A stretch of DNA of 64,000 nucleotides from VRUE01 sp963817945. Lineage in GTDB: Bacteria > Actinomycetota > Thermoleophilia > Solirubrobacterales > 70-9. The DNA is taken from the NCBI GenBank assembly GCA_963817945.1, contig CAWFQH010000001.1, forward strand, positions 620,001 through 684,000. The letters are read 5' to 3'. Position 1 is the first letter of the stretch. Each line of letters opens with the position of its first letter. The translations under genes were made by a program, and so were the position numbers. Below are positions 50,377 to 58,976 of the stretch, piece after piece. The notes below the pieces were generated by a model. It made no database searches, had not been told where the DNA came from, and saw nothing but the letters and a program-made list of their open reading frames with translations.

Positions 50377-51361
50377 GGACCATCTCCTGCCGTTTGCCCA
50401 GGATCCCCTGTGGTCTGAACGCCATCAGCCCGATCAGCACCACGCCGACGATCGCGAAGCGCAGCGCCGCCGTCTTCTCCTCACTGATCGGCAGTTCGAC
50501 GAAGCGCGTCCCTTCCAACAGCGTCCACAGCAGCACGGCGCCGATCGCGACGCCGGTGTAGCTGGCGAGCCCTCCCAGGATGAGCACGCCGAAGGCGAAG
50601 AAGGTGACGATCGGCTCGTAGTCGTCGGGGTGGATCGTGGTCAGGAAGAGGGCCAGGAAGAAGCCGGCGAGGGCGCCGAGCAGCGCCGAGATCGCCAGCG
50701 ACTGCAGCTTGCAGAGGAGGGTGTTCTTGCCGAGCGCCCGCGCCGCCGCCTCGTCCTCGCGGATCGCCCGCAACACCCTGCCCCAAGGCGTCCGCTGTAC
50801 GTAGCCGAGTCCGAGGATCGCCAGGCCGACCGTCGCCCAGACCACGAGCAGCAGCGGCAGCAGCGGCTCGGGGTCGGCCCAGAAGTTTTCAACGAAGGCG
50901 AGGATCGAGTCGGAAACCGAGCGCCAGGCGTCGTCGAAGCAGGTCTGCTCGCCGCCTTCGAACTCGCAGTAGAGGCCTTTGTTGCCGCCGGTCAGGTCGC
51001 GCGCGTTCTGGGCGACGAGGCGGACGACCTCCGCGGTCGCCAGCGTGACGATCGCCAGGTAGTCGGCGCGGAGCCGCAGCGAGGGCAGGCCGATCAGCGC
51101 GCCAAAGGCCATCGTGATCAGGACCGCGAGCGGCAACGCCAGCCAGAAGGAGAGGCCGGCCTCGAGCACGAGGATCGCCATCGAGTAGCCGCCGACCGCC
51201 ATGAAGCCGGCCTGGCCGAAGTTGACGATGCCCGTGTAGCCGACGTTGAGCTGGAGGCCGAGCGAGACGACGGCGTAGATGCCGGCGATCACCAGCACGC
51301 CGCTCCAGAAGCCGAAGTTGGTGAAGGCCTCGAGCGTGAACCCGAGCGGCAGCTCGCTCAT
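50366..51361 (-). CDS. livM: Branched-chain amino acid ABC transporter permease LivM
   Basis: A 331-aa permease with about eight helices and LivM landmarks LNVGYTGIVNFGQAGFMAVG and the cytoplasmic loop RTPWGRVLRAIREDEAAARA that contacts the ATPases. An insertion near residues 125-165 with two Cys may form an external loop. ATG 51361 overlaps the livH stop (ATGA). Confidence 0.93.
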   Translation of the reverse strand: MSELPLGFTLEAFTNFGFWSGVLVIAGIYAVVSLGLQLNVGYTGIVNFGQAGFMAVGGYSMAILVLEAGLSFWLALPLAVLITMAFGALIGLPSLRLRADYLAIVTLATAEVVRLVAQNARDLTGGNKGLYCEFEGGEQTCFDDAWRSVSDSILAFVENFWADPEPLLPLLLVVWATVGLAILGLGYVQRTPWGRVLRAIREDEAAARALGKNTLLCKLQSLAISALLGALAGFFLALFLTTIHPDDYEPIVTFFAFGVLILGGLASYTGVAIGAVLLWTLLEGTRFVELPISEEKTAALRFAIVGVVLIGLMAFRPQGILGKRQEMVLGD

Positions 51362-52362
51362 ATCGCCCTCGCCTGGCCGAAGATTCCCTGCGGACGAATG
51401 ACGAGCGCGATGATCAGAGCGACGAAGCCGAAAGTCACCTTCCAGCGCGGCTCGACGACGAGCGTCGACCACTCGATCACGACGCCGAGCACGAGCCCGG
51501 CGGTGAGAGCACCGAACGGGTTGCCGATCCCGCCGAGGATCACCGCGGCGAAGATCGGCAGCAACAGCTCGAAGCCGAGCTCGGGCCGCAGATTGGTGAG
51601 GGCGCCCGAGAGCACTCCGGCGAGGCCGGCGAGGGCGCCGGCGAAGAGCCAGGTATAGAGGATCACCCGGCGGGTGTCGATGCCCGCGGTCTCGGCCAGC
51701 GCCAAGTCATCGGAGAGCGCGCGCATCCGCTTGCCGAGCAGGGTGAAGCGCACGACCAACGCCGTCGCGACGAGGACCGCGATCCCAACCACGACCACGA
51801 GCAGCTCGGTCTGCCCGATCCTCAGGCCGAGGAAGGTGACGCTGTCGACCACGTTGACGTCGAGCGTGCGAATCTCCGTCCCCCAGAACCACTGGATCGC
51901 CGAGCGGATCACGAAGGCGAGCCCGATCGACATCAGGAGCAACTGCAGGAAGCCGGCGCCCTTGTCGCGCATCGGCCGCCACATCACCCGCTCAAAGAAC
52001 AGGCCGAGCACCGCGGTGGCCGCCATCGCGAAGAAGACGGCGGCGAGCAGCGGCATGCCCCAGGTGACGTTCACCAGGTAGGCCATGTACGCCCCGAAGG
52101 TGAGGAAATCCCCGTGGGCGAAGTTGACAAGCCGCAGGATTCCGTAGACGAGCGTCAGGCCAACCGCGCCGAGCGCGTAGATCGTCCCCAGGGTGAGGCC
52201 GTTGAGCGTTGCCTGCGCAACGTCGTGGAGCCCCTTCGCGGCGACCAGGGCCAGGACCATCAGCGCGATCACGGCGAACGCGGCCACGGCCGGACGCTCT
52301 TTGGCAAGCTCGCTGATTCGCTCGCCGGGAGGGGTCTCCAGCCGAGCCGTCGAGGCCTCCAT
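51358..52362 (-). CDS. livH: Branched-chain amino acid ABC transporter permease LivH
   Basis: A 334-aa permease. Landmarks are LNGLTLGTIYALGAVGLTLV, ILRLVNFAHGDFLTFGAYMA and LGKRMRALSDDLALAETAGI (coupling loop). First gene of the livHMGF operon; the promoter lies in the divergent 134-bp gap shared with the PadR-cyclase gene. Confidence 0.94.
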   Translation of the reverse strand: MEASTARLETPPGERISELAKERPAVAAFAVIALMVLALVAAKGLHDVAQATLNGLTLGTIYALGAVGLTLVYGILRLVNFAHGDFLTFGAYMAYLVNVTWGMPLLAAVFFAMAATAVLGLFFERVMWRPMRDKGAGFLQLLLMSIGLAFVIRSAIQWFWGTEIRTLDVNVVDSVTFLGLRIGQTELLVVVVGIAVLVATALVVRFTLLGKRMRALSDDLALAETAGIDTRRVILYTWLFAGALAGLAGVLSGALTNLRPELGFELLLPIFAAVILGGIGNPFGALTAGLVLGVVIEWSTLVVEPRWKVTFGFVALIIALVIRPQGIFGQARAI

Positions 52363-52432
52363 CGCTGCACACGTCTACCCGCGCAGGGCCCGCTTCAAGC
52401 GGAGGATGCGCCGCCACACGACCGAGGCGGGC

Positions 52433-52481
52433 TTGACTTCGTAATAGATTCGATATAATTTCGTAGCAGTTTCGTAAGCGA
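52433..52481 (+). promoter_or_regulatory. Consensus-like promoter overlapped by four hexamers at exact 11-bp spacing
   Basis: TTGACT (52433-52438) and TATAAT (52454-52459) form -35 and -10 boxes with a 15-bp spacer, 37 bases before the ATG of the PadR-cyclase gene. TTCGTA occurs at 52438, 52460 and 52471 and TTCGAT at 52449, a spacing of exactly 11 bp (one helical turn). The repeats cover both promoter elements, so a bound protein would repress. This AT-rich 50 bp stands out in the window. Confidence 0.8.
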
Positions 52482-52496
52482 GAAAGGACTTCTCCC

Positions 52497-53336
52497 ATGG
52501 CAAGCCGGTCGATCTCGAGCGATGAACTGCTGTTGGTGGTGCTGCGGCTCTTGGAGCAGCGGCCGATGAGCGTCCGCGAGCTCTTCGGTGAGATCGACCG
52601 GCTGCTCGAGCGGCAGCGTGGCCCGCGGCCGGGCGACGTCTCGATAGCCCTGGCGTCCCTGGAGGACGAGGCGCTCGTCGAGCTGAGGCCGGCAGCCGGA
52701 CGCGAGGAGTACCGGATCACCCAGGCCGGTCGGGAGGCGGTGGCGCGCCGTGCCGATGTCGCCGTTCTCCCCGCTGCTCCGCGGCGGAGACTGCCCCGGA
52801 TTGGCTCCAGGCCCTCCCCCGAGTGCAAGGTCGAGCAGGCGACGATCCTGTTCACCGACGTTGTTCGATCGACGGAGCTGCTCGACCGTTTGGGCGACGA
52901 GGCGGCGCACGAGGTTCGCCGGCGGCATTTCGACCTCCTCCGCAGCGCCCTCCGCGACCACGGCGGTCGTGAGGTTAAGAGCCTCGGAGATGGGCTGATG
53001 GCCGTGTTCGACAGCACTCAGGCCGCAGCCGCCGGCGCTCTCGCGATGCAGCGGGCGGTGGATGGATGCGATGACCCCGTGCAGCTGCGGGTTGGGATCG
53101 CGGCCGGCGAGACGGTGCGCGAGGACGACGACTACTTCGGCAGACCGGTGGTGATTGCAAAGCGCCTCTGCGACGCTGCCGACGCCGGCAAGGTGCTCGT
53201 ATCGGGGCCCGCCCGCGGGTTGGTGGCGGACTCGGCGATCGACCACGAGCAGCTCGGACCGCTGGCGCTCAAGGGGCTGAGCGAGCCCGTGACCCCCACT
53301 GTGCTGCGGGCCTGTCAGCTCGCGCCCGCCGGCTAG
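52497..53336 (+). CDS. PadR-like winged helix fused to class III adenylate/guanylate cyclase domain
   Basis: A 279-aa protein. Residues 8-90 resemble a PadR winged helix (LLLVVLRLLEQRPMSVRELF, GDVSIALASLEDEALVELRP). Residues about 112-265 are a class III nucleotide cyclase: metal Asp121 in ILFTDVVRSTELLDRLGD, Lys161 and Asp165 in VKSLGDGLMAVF, and the DDYFGRPVVIAKRLCDAADA dimerisation/catalytic region. Both metal aspartates are present, so activity is plausible. AAAGGA precedes ATG 52497. It is followed 8 bases later by a true PadR gene. Confidence 0.88.
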   Translation: MASRSISSDELLLVVLRLLEQRPMSVRELFGEIDRLLERQRGPRPGDVSIALASLEDEALVELRPAAGREEYRITQAGREAVARRADVAVLPAAPRRRLPRIGSRPSPECKVEQATILFTDVVRSTELLDRLGDEAAHEVRRRHFDLLRSALRDHGGREVKSLGDGLMAVFDSTQAAAAGALAMQRAVDGCDDPVQLRVGIAAGETVREDDDYFGRPVVIAKRLCDAADAGKVLVSGPARGLVADSAIDHEQLGPLALKGLSEPVTPTVLRACQLAPAG

Positions 53337-53344
53337 GAGAGAGG

Positions 53345-53806
53345 GTGTCGCGGCGATTCTTCAGGCACGGTGAGCTGCCGCTGGTCGTGCTGGCGCTTCT
53401 GGCCGACCGGCCGATGCACGGCTACGAGCTGATGTCGGTGCTCTCACGCCTTTTCGGTCCGCGGTACCGGCCCTCCCCGGGCAGCGTCTATCCGGCACTG
53501 GAGGCCCTCGAGGCGGAGGGCCTGGTCGCGGGCGAGACCGCCGCCGGGCGCACCACCTACCGCGCCACGGAGACCGGGGCCGAGGCGGTCGCGGCGCGGA
53601 TCGACGACCTGGCGGCGCTCGAGCTTCGCACTGGGGTGCAAGTCCAACCGGCGGAATCGCTCGATTCCGCCCTGGCGCGGTTCAAGGCGCGGCTGGCGCC
53701 GCTCTCGGGCCGGGTCGATGTGGCAGAGGTGGCGCCCGTTCTGGAGCGAGCGGCCGCCGAGATCGAGAGCCGTTACGGGCTCATGACCAAGGAGGCAAAG
53801 CCATGA
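53345..53806 (+). CDS. PadR-family transcriptional regulator
   Basis: A 153-aa protein with the PadR winged helix at residues 8-80 (LVVLALLADRPMHGYELMSV, YRPSPGSVYPALEALEAEGL, TYRATETGAEAV) and a C-terminal helical dimerisation region. Its N-domain resembles that of the cyclase fusion just upstream. The GTG 53345 start is within an operon; its stop overlaps the next ATG by 4 bases. Confidence 0.92.
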   Translation: MSRRFFRHGELPLVVLALLADRPMHGYELMSVLSRLFGPRYRPSPGSVYPALEALEAEGLVAGETAAGRTTYRATETGAEAVAARIDDLAALELRTGVQVQPAESLDSALARFKARLAPLSGRVDVAEVAPVLERAAAEIESRYGLMTKEAKP

Positions 53807-54111
53807 CCGATGCATTCGAGCGCGCCGCCGAGCGCGCCGAGACCGAGTACCGGCGCAAGCGTCGGCAGCGCTCCGCTCGCCTCCAGCGGAAGGGCCTTCG
53901 CATCCACGCGACCGTGTTCCTCGCTGTCCAGGTGCTGCTGGTGATCATCTGGGCGCTGCAGTGGCAGTTTGGGGGGACCAGCCACCCGTGGTTCCTCTAT
54001 GCGTTCGCGGGCTGGGGCGTGGGGCTGGTGGCCCACTATGCGGTGATGCGCGAGACGGCTGGCACGGAGCAGGAGATGACTGCGCGAACGGGTGACGGCG
54101 GACCGAGCTAG
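53803..54111 (+). CDS. 2TM-domain membrane protein
   Basis: A 102-aa protein: a basic N-terminal helix (EYRRKRRQRSARLQRKGLRI), two membrane helices (HATVFLAVQVLLVIIWALQW; WFLYAFAGWGVGLVAHYAVM) and a polar tail. It matches the 2TM domain seen beside histidine kinases and PadR genes. Translationally coupled to the PadR gene, it may be the regulated output. The convergent metallophosphoesterase gene overlaps by 4 bases. Confidence 0.82.
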   Translation: MTDAFERAAERAETEYRRKRRQRSARLQRKGLRIHATVFLAVQVLLVIIWALQWQFGGTSHPWFLYAFAGWGVGLVAHYAVMRETAGTEQEMTARTGDGGPS

Positions 54112-54704
54112 ACGTCGATCCAGGTGGCCTTGGGGCCGAGGTTGCGGACCGGCGTCTCACCGATCTGGCTCTGGCAGCCCCAGGACTCGTGGATGTGGCC
54201 GCAAACGGCGAGGCGCGGGCGCTTTTGCTCGACCGCCTGAAGCAGGGCGGCGCTGCCGAAGTGGTCGCCGCCGCCGTTGGCGTCGCAGTGGCCCTGGGGC
54301 GGCGAGTGCAGGACCAGCACCGCGCCTTCGGGGCAGGGCGCGAGCATCTCGCTCGCCGTCTCGTCGTCGAGGTCGAAGCTCCAGTCCCAGGGGGTGACCG
54401 GGACGCCGGCGCCGAGGCCGAAGACGTCGACGCCGTCGATCGTCGTGCCTTCCCCATGTAGGACGATGGCGGCGTCCCAGCCGGCCGTCGCTTCGCGCAG
54501 GGCCTCGTCGGTCTCGTTGTTGCCGGGGATTAGGACCGTCGGCACCTCGATTGCCGCCAAGGCACCGATCGTCTCCTCCAGTCCCTCGTGCACTGAAGCG
54601 AAGTCGCCGGCGCCGATCACGACGTCGGCCTCGGCCGACATCTCGACCAGCTTCGCCGCCTGGCCGAGGTCGCGGTGCAGGTCGCTGAAGGCGAGCAGCT
54701 TCAC
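54108..54704 (-). CDS. Calcineurin-like metallophosphoesterase
   Basis: A 198-aa enzyme. Metal-ligand motifs are FSDLHRD at the N-terminus (D-x-H), VIGAGDFAS (GD), PGNNETDEA (GNNE, a GNHE variant), VLHSPPQGH and AVCGHIHES (GH-x-H). Short members of this family hydrolyse cyclic nucleotides or nucleotides. It is close to the cyclase operon, but on the other strand. Confidence 0.88.
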   Translation of the reverse strand: MKLLAFSDLHRDLGQAAKLVEMSAEADVVIGAGDFASVHEGLEETIGALAAIEVPTVLIPGNNETDEALREATAGWDAAIVLHGEGTTIDGVDVFGLGAGVPVTPWDWSFDLDDETASEMLAPCPEGAVLVLHSPPQGHCDANGGGDHFGSAALLQAVEQKRPRLAVCGHIHESWGCQSQIGETPVRNLGPKATWIDV

Positions 54705-54868
54705 GCCCCAAACTTAGCTTGCAGGGGGCGCCTCCGGCGAGATGCAGGCCGTTTCGGTGTTGGTCGCGCCGGACAGCGGCATGGCCTGTCGGGCGCATCC
54801 GCATCAGTTTCCTCATCTGGTGCTACGGGTACCAAGCGGCTGGTATCGACTACGGAAGGAGCTTTTTG

Positions 54869-55147
54869 ATGGGAATCATCGGATGGATAGTGCTCGGCTT
54901 GCTTGCCGGCGCGATAGCCAAGCTGATCCTTCCCGGTGACGACCCGGGAGGGTTCATCGTGACCACGCTGATTGGCATCGCCGGCGCTCTGCTGGGCGGT
55001 TTCATCGCCAGCGCGTTGGACATCGGCGACCTCGACGAGTTCTTCGACATCGGCACCTGGCTGATCGCGATTGGCGGCTCGCTGCTGCTGTTGATGATCT
55101 ACCGGCTTGTGGTGGGCAACCGCAGCGGCCACGGCGCCTATAGGTGA
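54869..55147 (+). CDS. GlsB/YeaQ/YmgE-family membrane protein
   Basis: A 92-aa protein of transglycosylase-associated type: MGIIGWIVLGLLAGAIAKLI, then FIVTTLIGIAGALLGGFIAS and WLIAIGGSLLLLMIYRLVVG, giving three helices with the family's glycine pattern. AAGGAG precedes ATG 54869. Relatives are induced by envelope stress; the molecular role is unknown. Confidence 0.9.
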   Translation: MGIIGWIVLGLLAGAIAKLILPGDDPGGFIVTTLIGIAGALLGGFIASALDIGDLDEFFDIGTWLIAIGGSLLLLMIYRLVVGNRSGHGAYR

Positions 55148-55191
55148 CCTGCGCGTAGTCGGGCGGGCGGTTCGATAGTCTCGCGCCGCCC

Positions 55192-55365
55192 ATGCCCGAC
55201 ATCTTCTGGCTCGGACTCGGAATCGCTGCTCTCTTCGCCCTCGTCGGCCTGATCGCCGGCGCGCGCTCGCGCACGACGGCGACGCTCACCGGTCTGGCGA
55301 TAGGCGCTTTCCTGGGCGTGATGAGCGCCTTCCCGCTGCTGGCTATCGGCCTCGCTACCAGCTAA
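55192..55365 (+). CDS. 57-aa two-helix membrane protein
   Basis: An open frame from ATG 55192 to TAA 55365 encodes IFWLGLGIAALFALVGLIAG, an Arg-rich turn (ARSRTTAT) and GLAIGAFLGVMSAFPLLAIG. The two hydrophobic segments with a basic loop look like a genuine small membrane protein. No ribosome site is clear, and the family is unknown. Confidence 0.5.
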   Translation: MPDIFWLGLGIAALFALVGLIAGARSRTTATLTGLAIGAFLGVMSAFPLLAIGLATS

Positions 55366-55401
55366 CCCGTTCGCCCGCGGCAACCGGCTAATCTCGCGGC
55401 G

Positions 55402-56226
55402 GTGGTCCCCACCGTCACCCTCCACGACGGCATCGAGATACCGCAGCTCGGCTTCGGCGTTTTCCAGGTGCCGCCGGAGGAGACCCAGCGGGTGGTCGAG
55501 GAAGCACTCGCCACCGGCTACCGGCACGTCGACACCGCCGCGGCGTACCGCAACGAGCGCGGCGTCGGGGCCGCGGTGGCCGCGTCGGGAATCCCCCGCG
55601 AGGAGGTCTTCGTCACTACCAAGCTGTGGAACTCGCGCCAGGGCTACGACTCGGCCCTGACCACGTTCGAGAAGAGCCTCGGGCGGCTCGGGTTCGACTA
55701 CGTCGACCTCTACCTGATCCACTGGCCCGTTCCGACGGAGGACCGCTTCGTCGAGACCTGGCGCGCCTTCGAGCGCATCCACGAAGAAGGCCGCGCCCGC
55801 ACGATCGGCGTCTCCAACTTCCGCATCGAGGATCTGCAAAGGCTCGAACGCGAGACCTGGATTCGGCCGACCGTCAACCAGATCGAGCTGCATCCGCTCT
55901 TCCAGCAGGCCGAGCTGCGCCCCTGGCTTGCCGAGCGGGGCATCGCGACCGAGGCCTGGAGCCCACTCGCCCAGGGAGCGGTCCTCGCCGACGCGACGAT
56001 CGGCTCGGTCGCCGAGCGGCACGGCAAGACGCCTGCCCAAACGATCCTGCGCTGGCACCTGCAGCTTGGCAACATCGTCATCCCCAAATCGGTGACGCCG
56101 CAGCGGATCCGCGATAACCTCGACGTCTTCGACTTCGAGTTGAGCGAGGAGGAGATGGCAGCGATCGGCCGTCTCGACACCGGCCGGCGCGGCGGCCCGG
56201 ACCCCGCCACCTTCGCCGCTGCCTAG
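55402..56226 (+). CDS. Aldo/keto reductase
   Basis: A 274-aa NADPH-dependent TIM-barrel reductase. The catalytic tetrad is visible: Asp and Tyr in YRHVDTAAAYRNERGV, Lys in FVTTKLWNSRQ, His in YLIHWPVP. GVSNFRIEDL and IVIPKSVTPQRIRDNL bind the cofactor. It resembles the 2,5-diketo-D-gluconate reductase-like group. Start is GTG 55402. Confidence 0.93.
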   Translation: MVPTVTLHDGIEIPQLGFGVFQVPPEETQRVVEEALATGYRHVDTAAAYRNERGVGAAVAASGIPREEVFVTTKLWNSRQGYDSALTTFEKSLGRLGFDYVDLYLIHWPVPTEDRFVETWRAFERIHEEGRARTIGVSNFRIEDLQRLERETWIRPTVNQIELHPLFQQAELRPWLAERGIATEAWSPLAQGAVLADATIGSVAERHGKTPAQTILRWHLQLGNIVIPKSVTPQRIRDNLDVFDFELSEEEMAAIGRLDTGRRGGPDPATFAAA

Positions 56227-56233
56227 GAGCGCG

Positions 56234-57430
56234 TCAGGCCTGAGCGGCCTCCGGCCGACGCACTCGCTGCCGGCCCTCGCCGTAGAGACGGGTCTCGTAC
56301 AGGATCATCGCCCAGAGCAAGACGTTGGCAATCGCCACGCTGGCGAGCGCGGGAAGCTCGACCGCGACCGGGACGAGGAGCAGCAGGATGGCGGCGAGAA
56401 GCAGCCGCTGGCGGTTGATCGTCCTCACGTGGCGGTAGCGGAAGGCGACGTGGCCGAGGAGGTAGAGGGCGAGGCCACCCAGCAGCGCGAAGGCCGGCAC
56501 GGTGTCGAGGTGGTCGTCGAAATGGCCGATCGTCTTCTTCAGGCCGAGCGCGACGAGGACCGTCCCAGCGACCATGAACAGGTGCAGGTAGGAGTAGGAG
56601 TCGCGGGCCATCTCGTTCTGGACCCTGCCCCGCTCCGCCTCGGCCAATCGCCGCCCGGAGACGATCGCGACGACGTCGAAGTAGACCCACCACATTCCCG
56701 CCGTCAGGGCGACTCCGAGCACCGCTGCGGCGCCGATGCCGAAGCTGAGCGCGCCGGCCGCGCCGACGCCGATCGCGACGATCGACTCGCCGAGGGCAAT
56801 GATCACGATCAGCGCGTGGCGCTCGGCGAAATGCTCGGGCACGAGCCGCCAGCCCTCGGGCCGGATGAAGTACGGCCCCGCCATGTCGAGGAAGAGGGCG
56901 AGCGCCCACAGCGCCCCCTGAGCGACCCCGTCGAAGAACGAGGCGGCGGCCAGCAAGGAGACGGCGGCCGCCGTGCTGGCGCCGAGGCCGATCACCGAGT
57001 GGCGCAGCTCGTCGTCCTCGGGACTGGCGAGCATGAAGAGGCCGATGTGGGCGACGCGAACCGCGCCGTAGGCGAGGGCGAAGACGAGCGCCAGGTCCTC
57101 GAAGGCTTCGGGCACGCAGAGGGAGACGATCAGCAGCGACGCCATCGCGCCGAAGATGACAAGGCGCACCGCGTCCTCCTCCGGGTCGACGACGCTGGTC
57201 AGCCAGGAATAGCCGACCCAGGCCCACCAGAGCATGCCGAGCACGAGCAGGCCCTGGGCCAGGCCGGACCAGGACGGATGGTGCGACATCAGCGCCGTGC
57301 ACTGGGTGATCGCGAGGACGAAGACGAGGTCGAAGAAGAGCTCCAGGGGCGTCACCCGCTCCCCTTCGCGCAGCCTTGCCCGTAGCCGGGGCTGACGCGC
57401 TTCGCCGGAGGACGCCATCGCGCCCATCAT
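56234..57430 (-). CDS. LtrA-type (low temperature requirement) membrane protein
   Basis: A 398-aa protein with about ten helices. Landmarks are VTPLELFFDLVFVLAITQCT, MLWWAWVGYSWLTSVVDPEE, ERHALIVIIALGESIVAIGV and WWVYFDVVAIVSGRRL, all typical of LtrA. ATG at 57430 or 57427 begins just before the conserved part; a longer frame overlaps the divergent MBL gene. The function is uncertain in the family. Confidence 0.88.
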   Translation of the reverse strand: MMGAMASSGEARQPRLRARLREGERVTPLELFFDLVFVLAITQCTALMSHHPSWSGLAQGLLVLGMLWWAWVGYSWLTSVVDPEEDAVRLVIFGAMASLLIVSLCVPEAFEDLALVFALAYGAVRVAHIGLFMLASPEDDELRHSVIGLGASTAAAVSLLAAASFFDGVAQGALWALALFLDMAGPYFIRPEGWRLVPEHFAERHALIVIIALGESIVAIGVGAAGALSFGIGAAAVLGVALTAGMWWVYFDVVAIVSGRRLAEAERGRVQNEMARDSYSYLHLFMVAGTVLVALGLKKTIGHFDDHLDTVPAFALLGGLALYLLGHVAFRYRHVRTINRQRLLLAAILLLLVPVAVELPALASVAIANVLLWAMILYETRLYGEGRQRVRRPEAAQA

Positions 57431-57488
57431 CGCAACGTCAGGGGGCGTGCCCTCTCGTCCGCGGCGTCGCCTGCGAGGATGCCGCGCC

Positions 57489-58490
57489 ATGACGAGCGAC
57501 CGCAAGGCGGAGGCGCCGCGGACCGAGAAGGCGCTGCCCGGCATCTGGCGCCTGCGCCTGGCGTTGCCCTGGCCCGGCGTCCCGCACGGCAACGCCTGGG
57601 CCGTCGCCGCCGACGGCGGCATCGTCCTCTTCGACACGGGGATCGGCGGCAAGGGCCGACTGCGCCAGCTCGACTTCGCCCTCGCCCAGGCCGGCTTCGG
57701 GCTCGAGGACGTGCGCCTGCTCGTCTGTACGCACTCCCACACCGATCACTACGGCCTGGCGGCTCCGATCGTCGAGGAAGCCGGCTGCGAGCTGTGGATG
57801 CACCCGCGCTGGGAGCACATTCGGCTACTCGCCGACGACCCCGCGGCAGCGCTCGAGCAGCGGATCGAGGCGGCGCGCCAGAGCGGCGTCCCAGTCGCGG
57901 CACTGGAGCGCTACCGGGAGGCGCGCGAAGAGGACGGGGAAACCGGGCTCGACGGGCTCGTCGAGCCGCACCGCGACCTCGTCCCCGGGGTCGAGGTGGA
58001 AACCGACCTCGGCACCTGGCAGGTGCACGAGACGCCCGGTCACGCTCCCTCCCACGTCGTCCTGCACCAGCCCGAGCGCAAGTTGATGATCTCCGGCGAC
58101 CACCTGCTGGGCCGCACCGTCCTTTTCTTCGACTACGGTCACAGCCCCGACCCGATCGGCGAATTCCTCGGCGGCCTCGACGAGATCGAGCCGCTCGACG
58201 TCGACCTCGTCCTGCCCGGTCACGGGCGCACCTTCCGTGAGCCGGCGGCGAAGATCGCCGAGGCGCGCCACCAGGTCGAGGAGCTGCTGGGGAAAACGCG
58301 CGCCTCGCTCGCCGAGGGCGAGAAGACCGCCTTTGAGATCGTCGCCGACATCCTCGGCCCGGAGGGCGTCAAATCGATGGCCAGCGCCTGGGCCCTGCAG
58401 ATCGTCCTCTCCTGCCTCGACCACATGGCACTGCAAGGCGAGGCCGAGTCGGTCGACGGGACCGATCCGCAGCGGTGGAAGCTCACGTAG
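57489..58490 (+). CDS. Metallo-beta-lactamase-fold hydrolase
   Basis: A 333-aa protein with the MBL motif CTHSHTDHYG, a further His in HETPGHAPSHVVL, Asp in ISGDHLLG and His in LPGHGRTFREP, giving a complete dinuclear metal site. The C-terminal winged region (HQVEELLGKTRASLAEGEKT) resembles LACTB2-type proteins. ATG 57489 is chosen over an upstream start. Possibly thioesterase- or nuclease-like. Confidence 0.9.
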   Translation: MTSDRKAEAPRTEKALPGIWRLRLALPWPGVPHGNAWAVAADGGIVLFDTGIGGKGRLRQLDFALAQAGFGLEDVRLLVCTHSHTDHYGLAAPIVEEAGCELWMHPRWEHIRLLADDPAAALEQRIEAARQSGVPVAALERYREAREEDGETGLDGLVEPHRDLVPGVEVETDLGTWQVHETPGHAPSHVVLHQPERKLMISGDHLLGRTVLFFDYGHSPDPIGEFLGGLDEIEPLDVDLVLPGHGRTFREPAAKIAEARHQVEELLGKTRASLAEGEKTAFEIVADILGPEGVKSMASAWALQIVLSCLDHMALQGEAESVDGTDPQRWKLT

Positions 58491-58522
58491 CGAAACCGGG
58501 TGCCCCGCTAGTCTCTGCCGCC

Positions 58523-58966
58523 GTGGCCAGCTTCACGCTCACCCGCGAGGTCAAGGCGCCTCCGGAGACCGTCTTCGACGTCCTGACCGACCACCGCGGC
58601 TACGCCGACATCACGCCGATGCGCCGGGTCGAGCTGGAGCGCGAAGGGGAGCCGCCGCCCAACGGCGTCGGCACGATCCGGGTCCTGCACTCGGTCGGGC
58701 CGCCGCTGCGAGAGGAAGTCATCGCCTACCGCCCGCCCAGCCGCTTCTCCTACAAGATGCTTTCCGGCATCCCGGTCCGCAACCACGTCGGAACCGTGGA
58801 GCTGACCCCGAACGGCGACGGCACCAAGATCACCTACGCGGTCCGCACCTTCCCGACCGTGCCGCTCGGCGGCTTCGCCGTCGTCGGCGCCGTGAAGCTG
58901 GCGATCAAGCAGCTCCTCAACGGCGTCACCAAGGAGTCGGAGCGGCGCGCGGTAGCTGGGAGCTGA
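58523..58966 (+). CDS. SRPBCC-family (polyketide cyclase/START-like) protein
   Basis: A 147-aa single helix-grip domain: FTLTREVKAPPETVFDVLTD at the N-terminus, strands through GVGTIRVLHSVGPPLREEV, and a C-terminal helix (VGAVKLAIKQLLNGVTKESE). Such domains bind hydrophobic ligands. GTG 58523 starts at the first strand. Followed 10 bases later by the GNAT gene. Confidence 0.85.
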   Translation: MASFTLTREVKAPPETVFDVLTDHRGYADITPMRRVELEREGEPPPNGVGTIRVLHSVGPPLREEVIAYRPPSRFSYKMLSGIPVRNHVGTVELTPNGDGTKITYAVRTFPTVPLGGFAVVGAVKLAIKQLLNGVTKESERRAVAGS

Positions 58967-58976
58967 GCCGGCCCGG

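Noticed and set aside
48833..52362. Nitrate/urea-type rather than branched-chain ABC transporter
   Set aside because: The gene order and protein motifs are LivHMGF-like; urea (Urt) systems share ancestry but no urease gene is nearby, so branched-chain amino acid is the better though not exclusive assignment.
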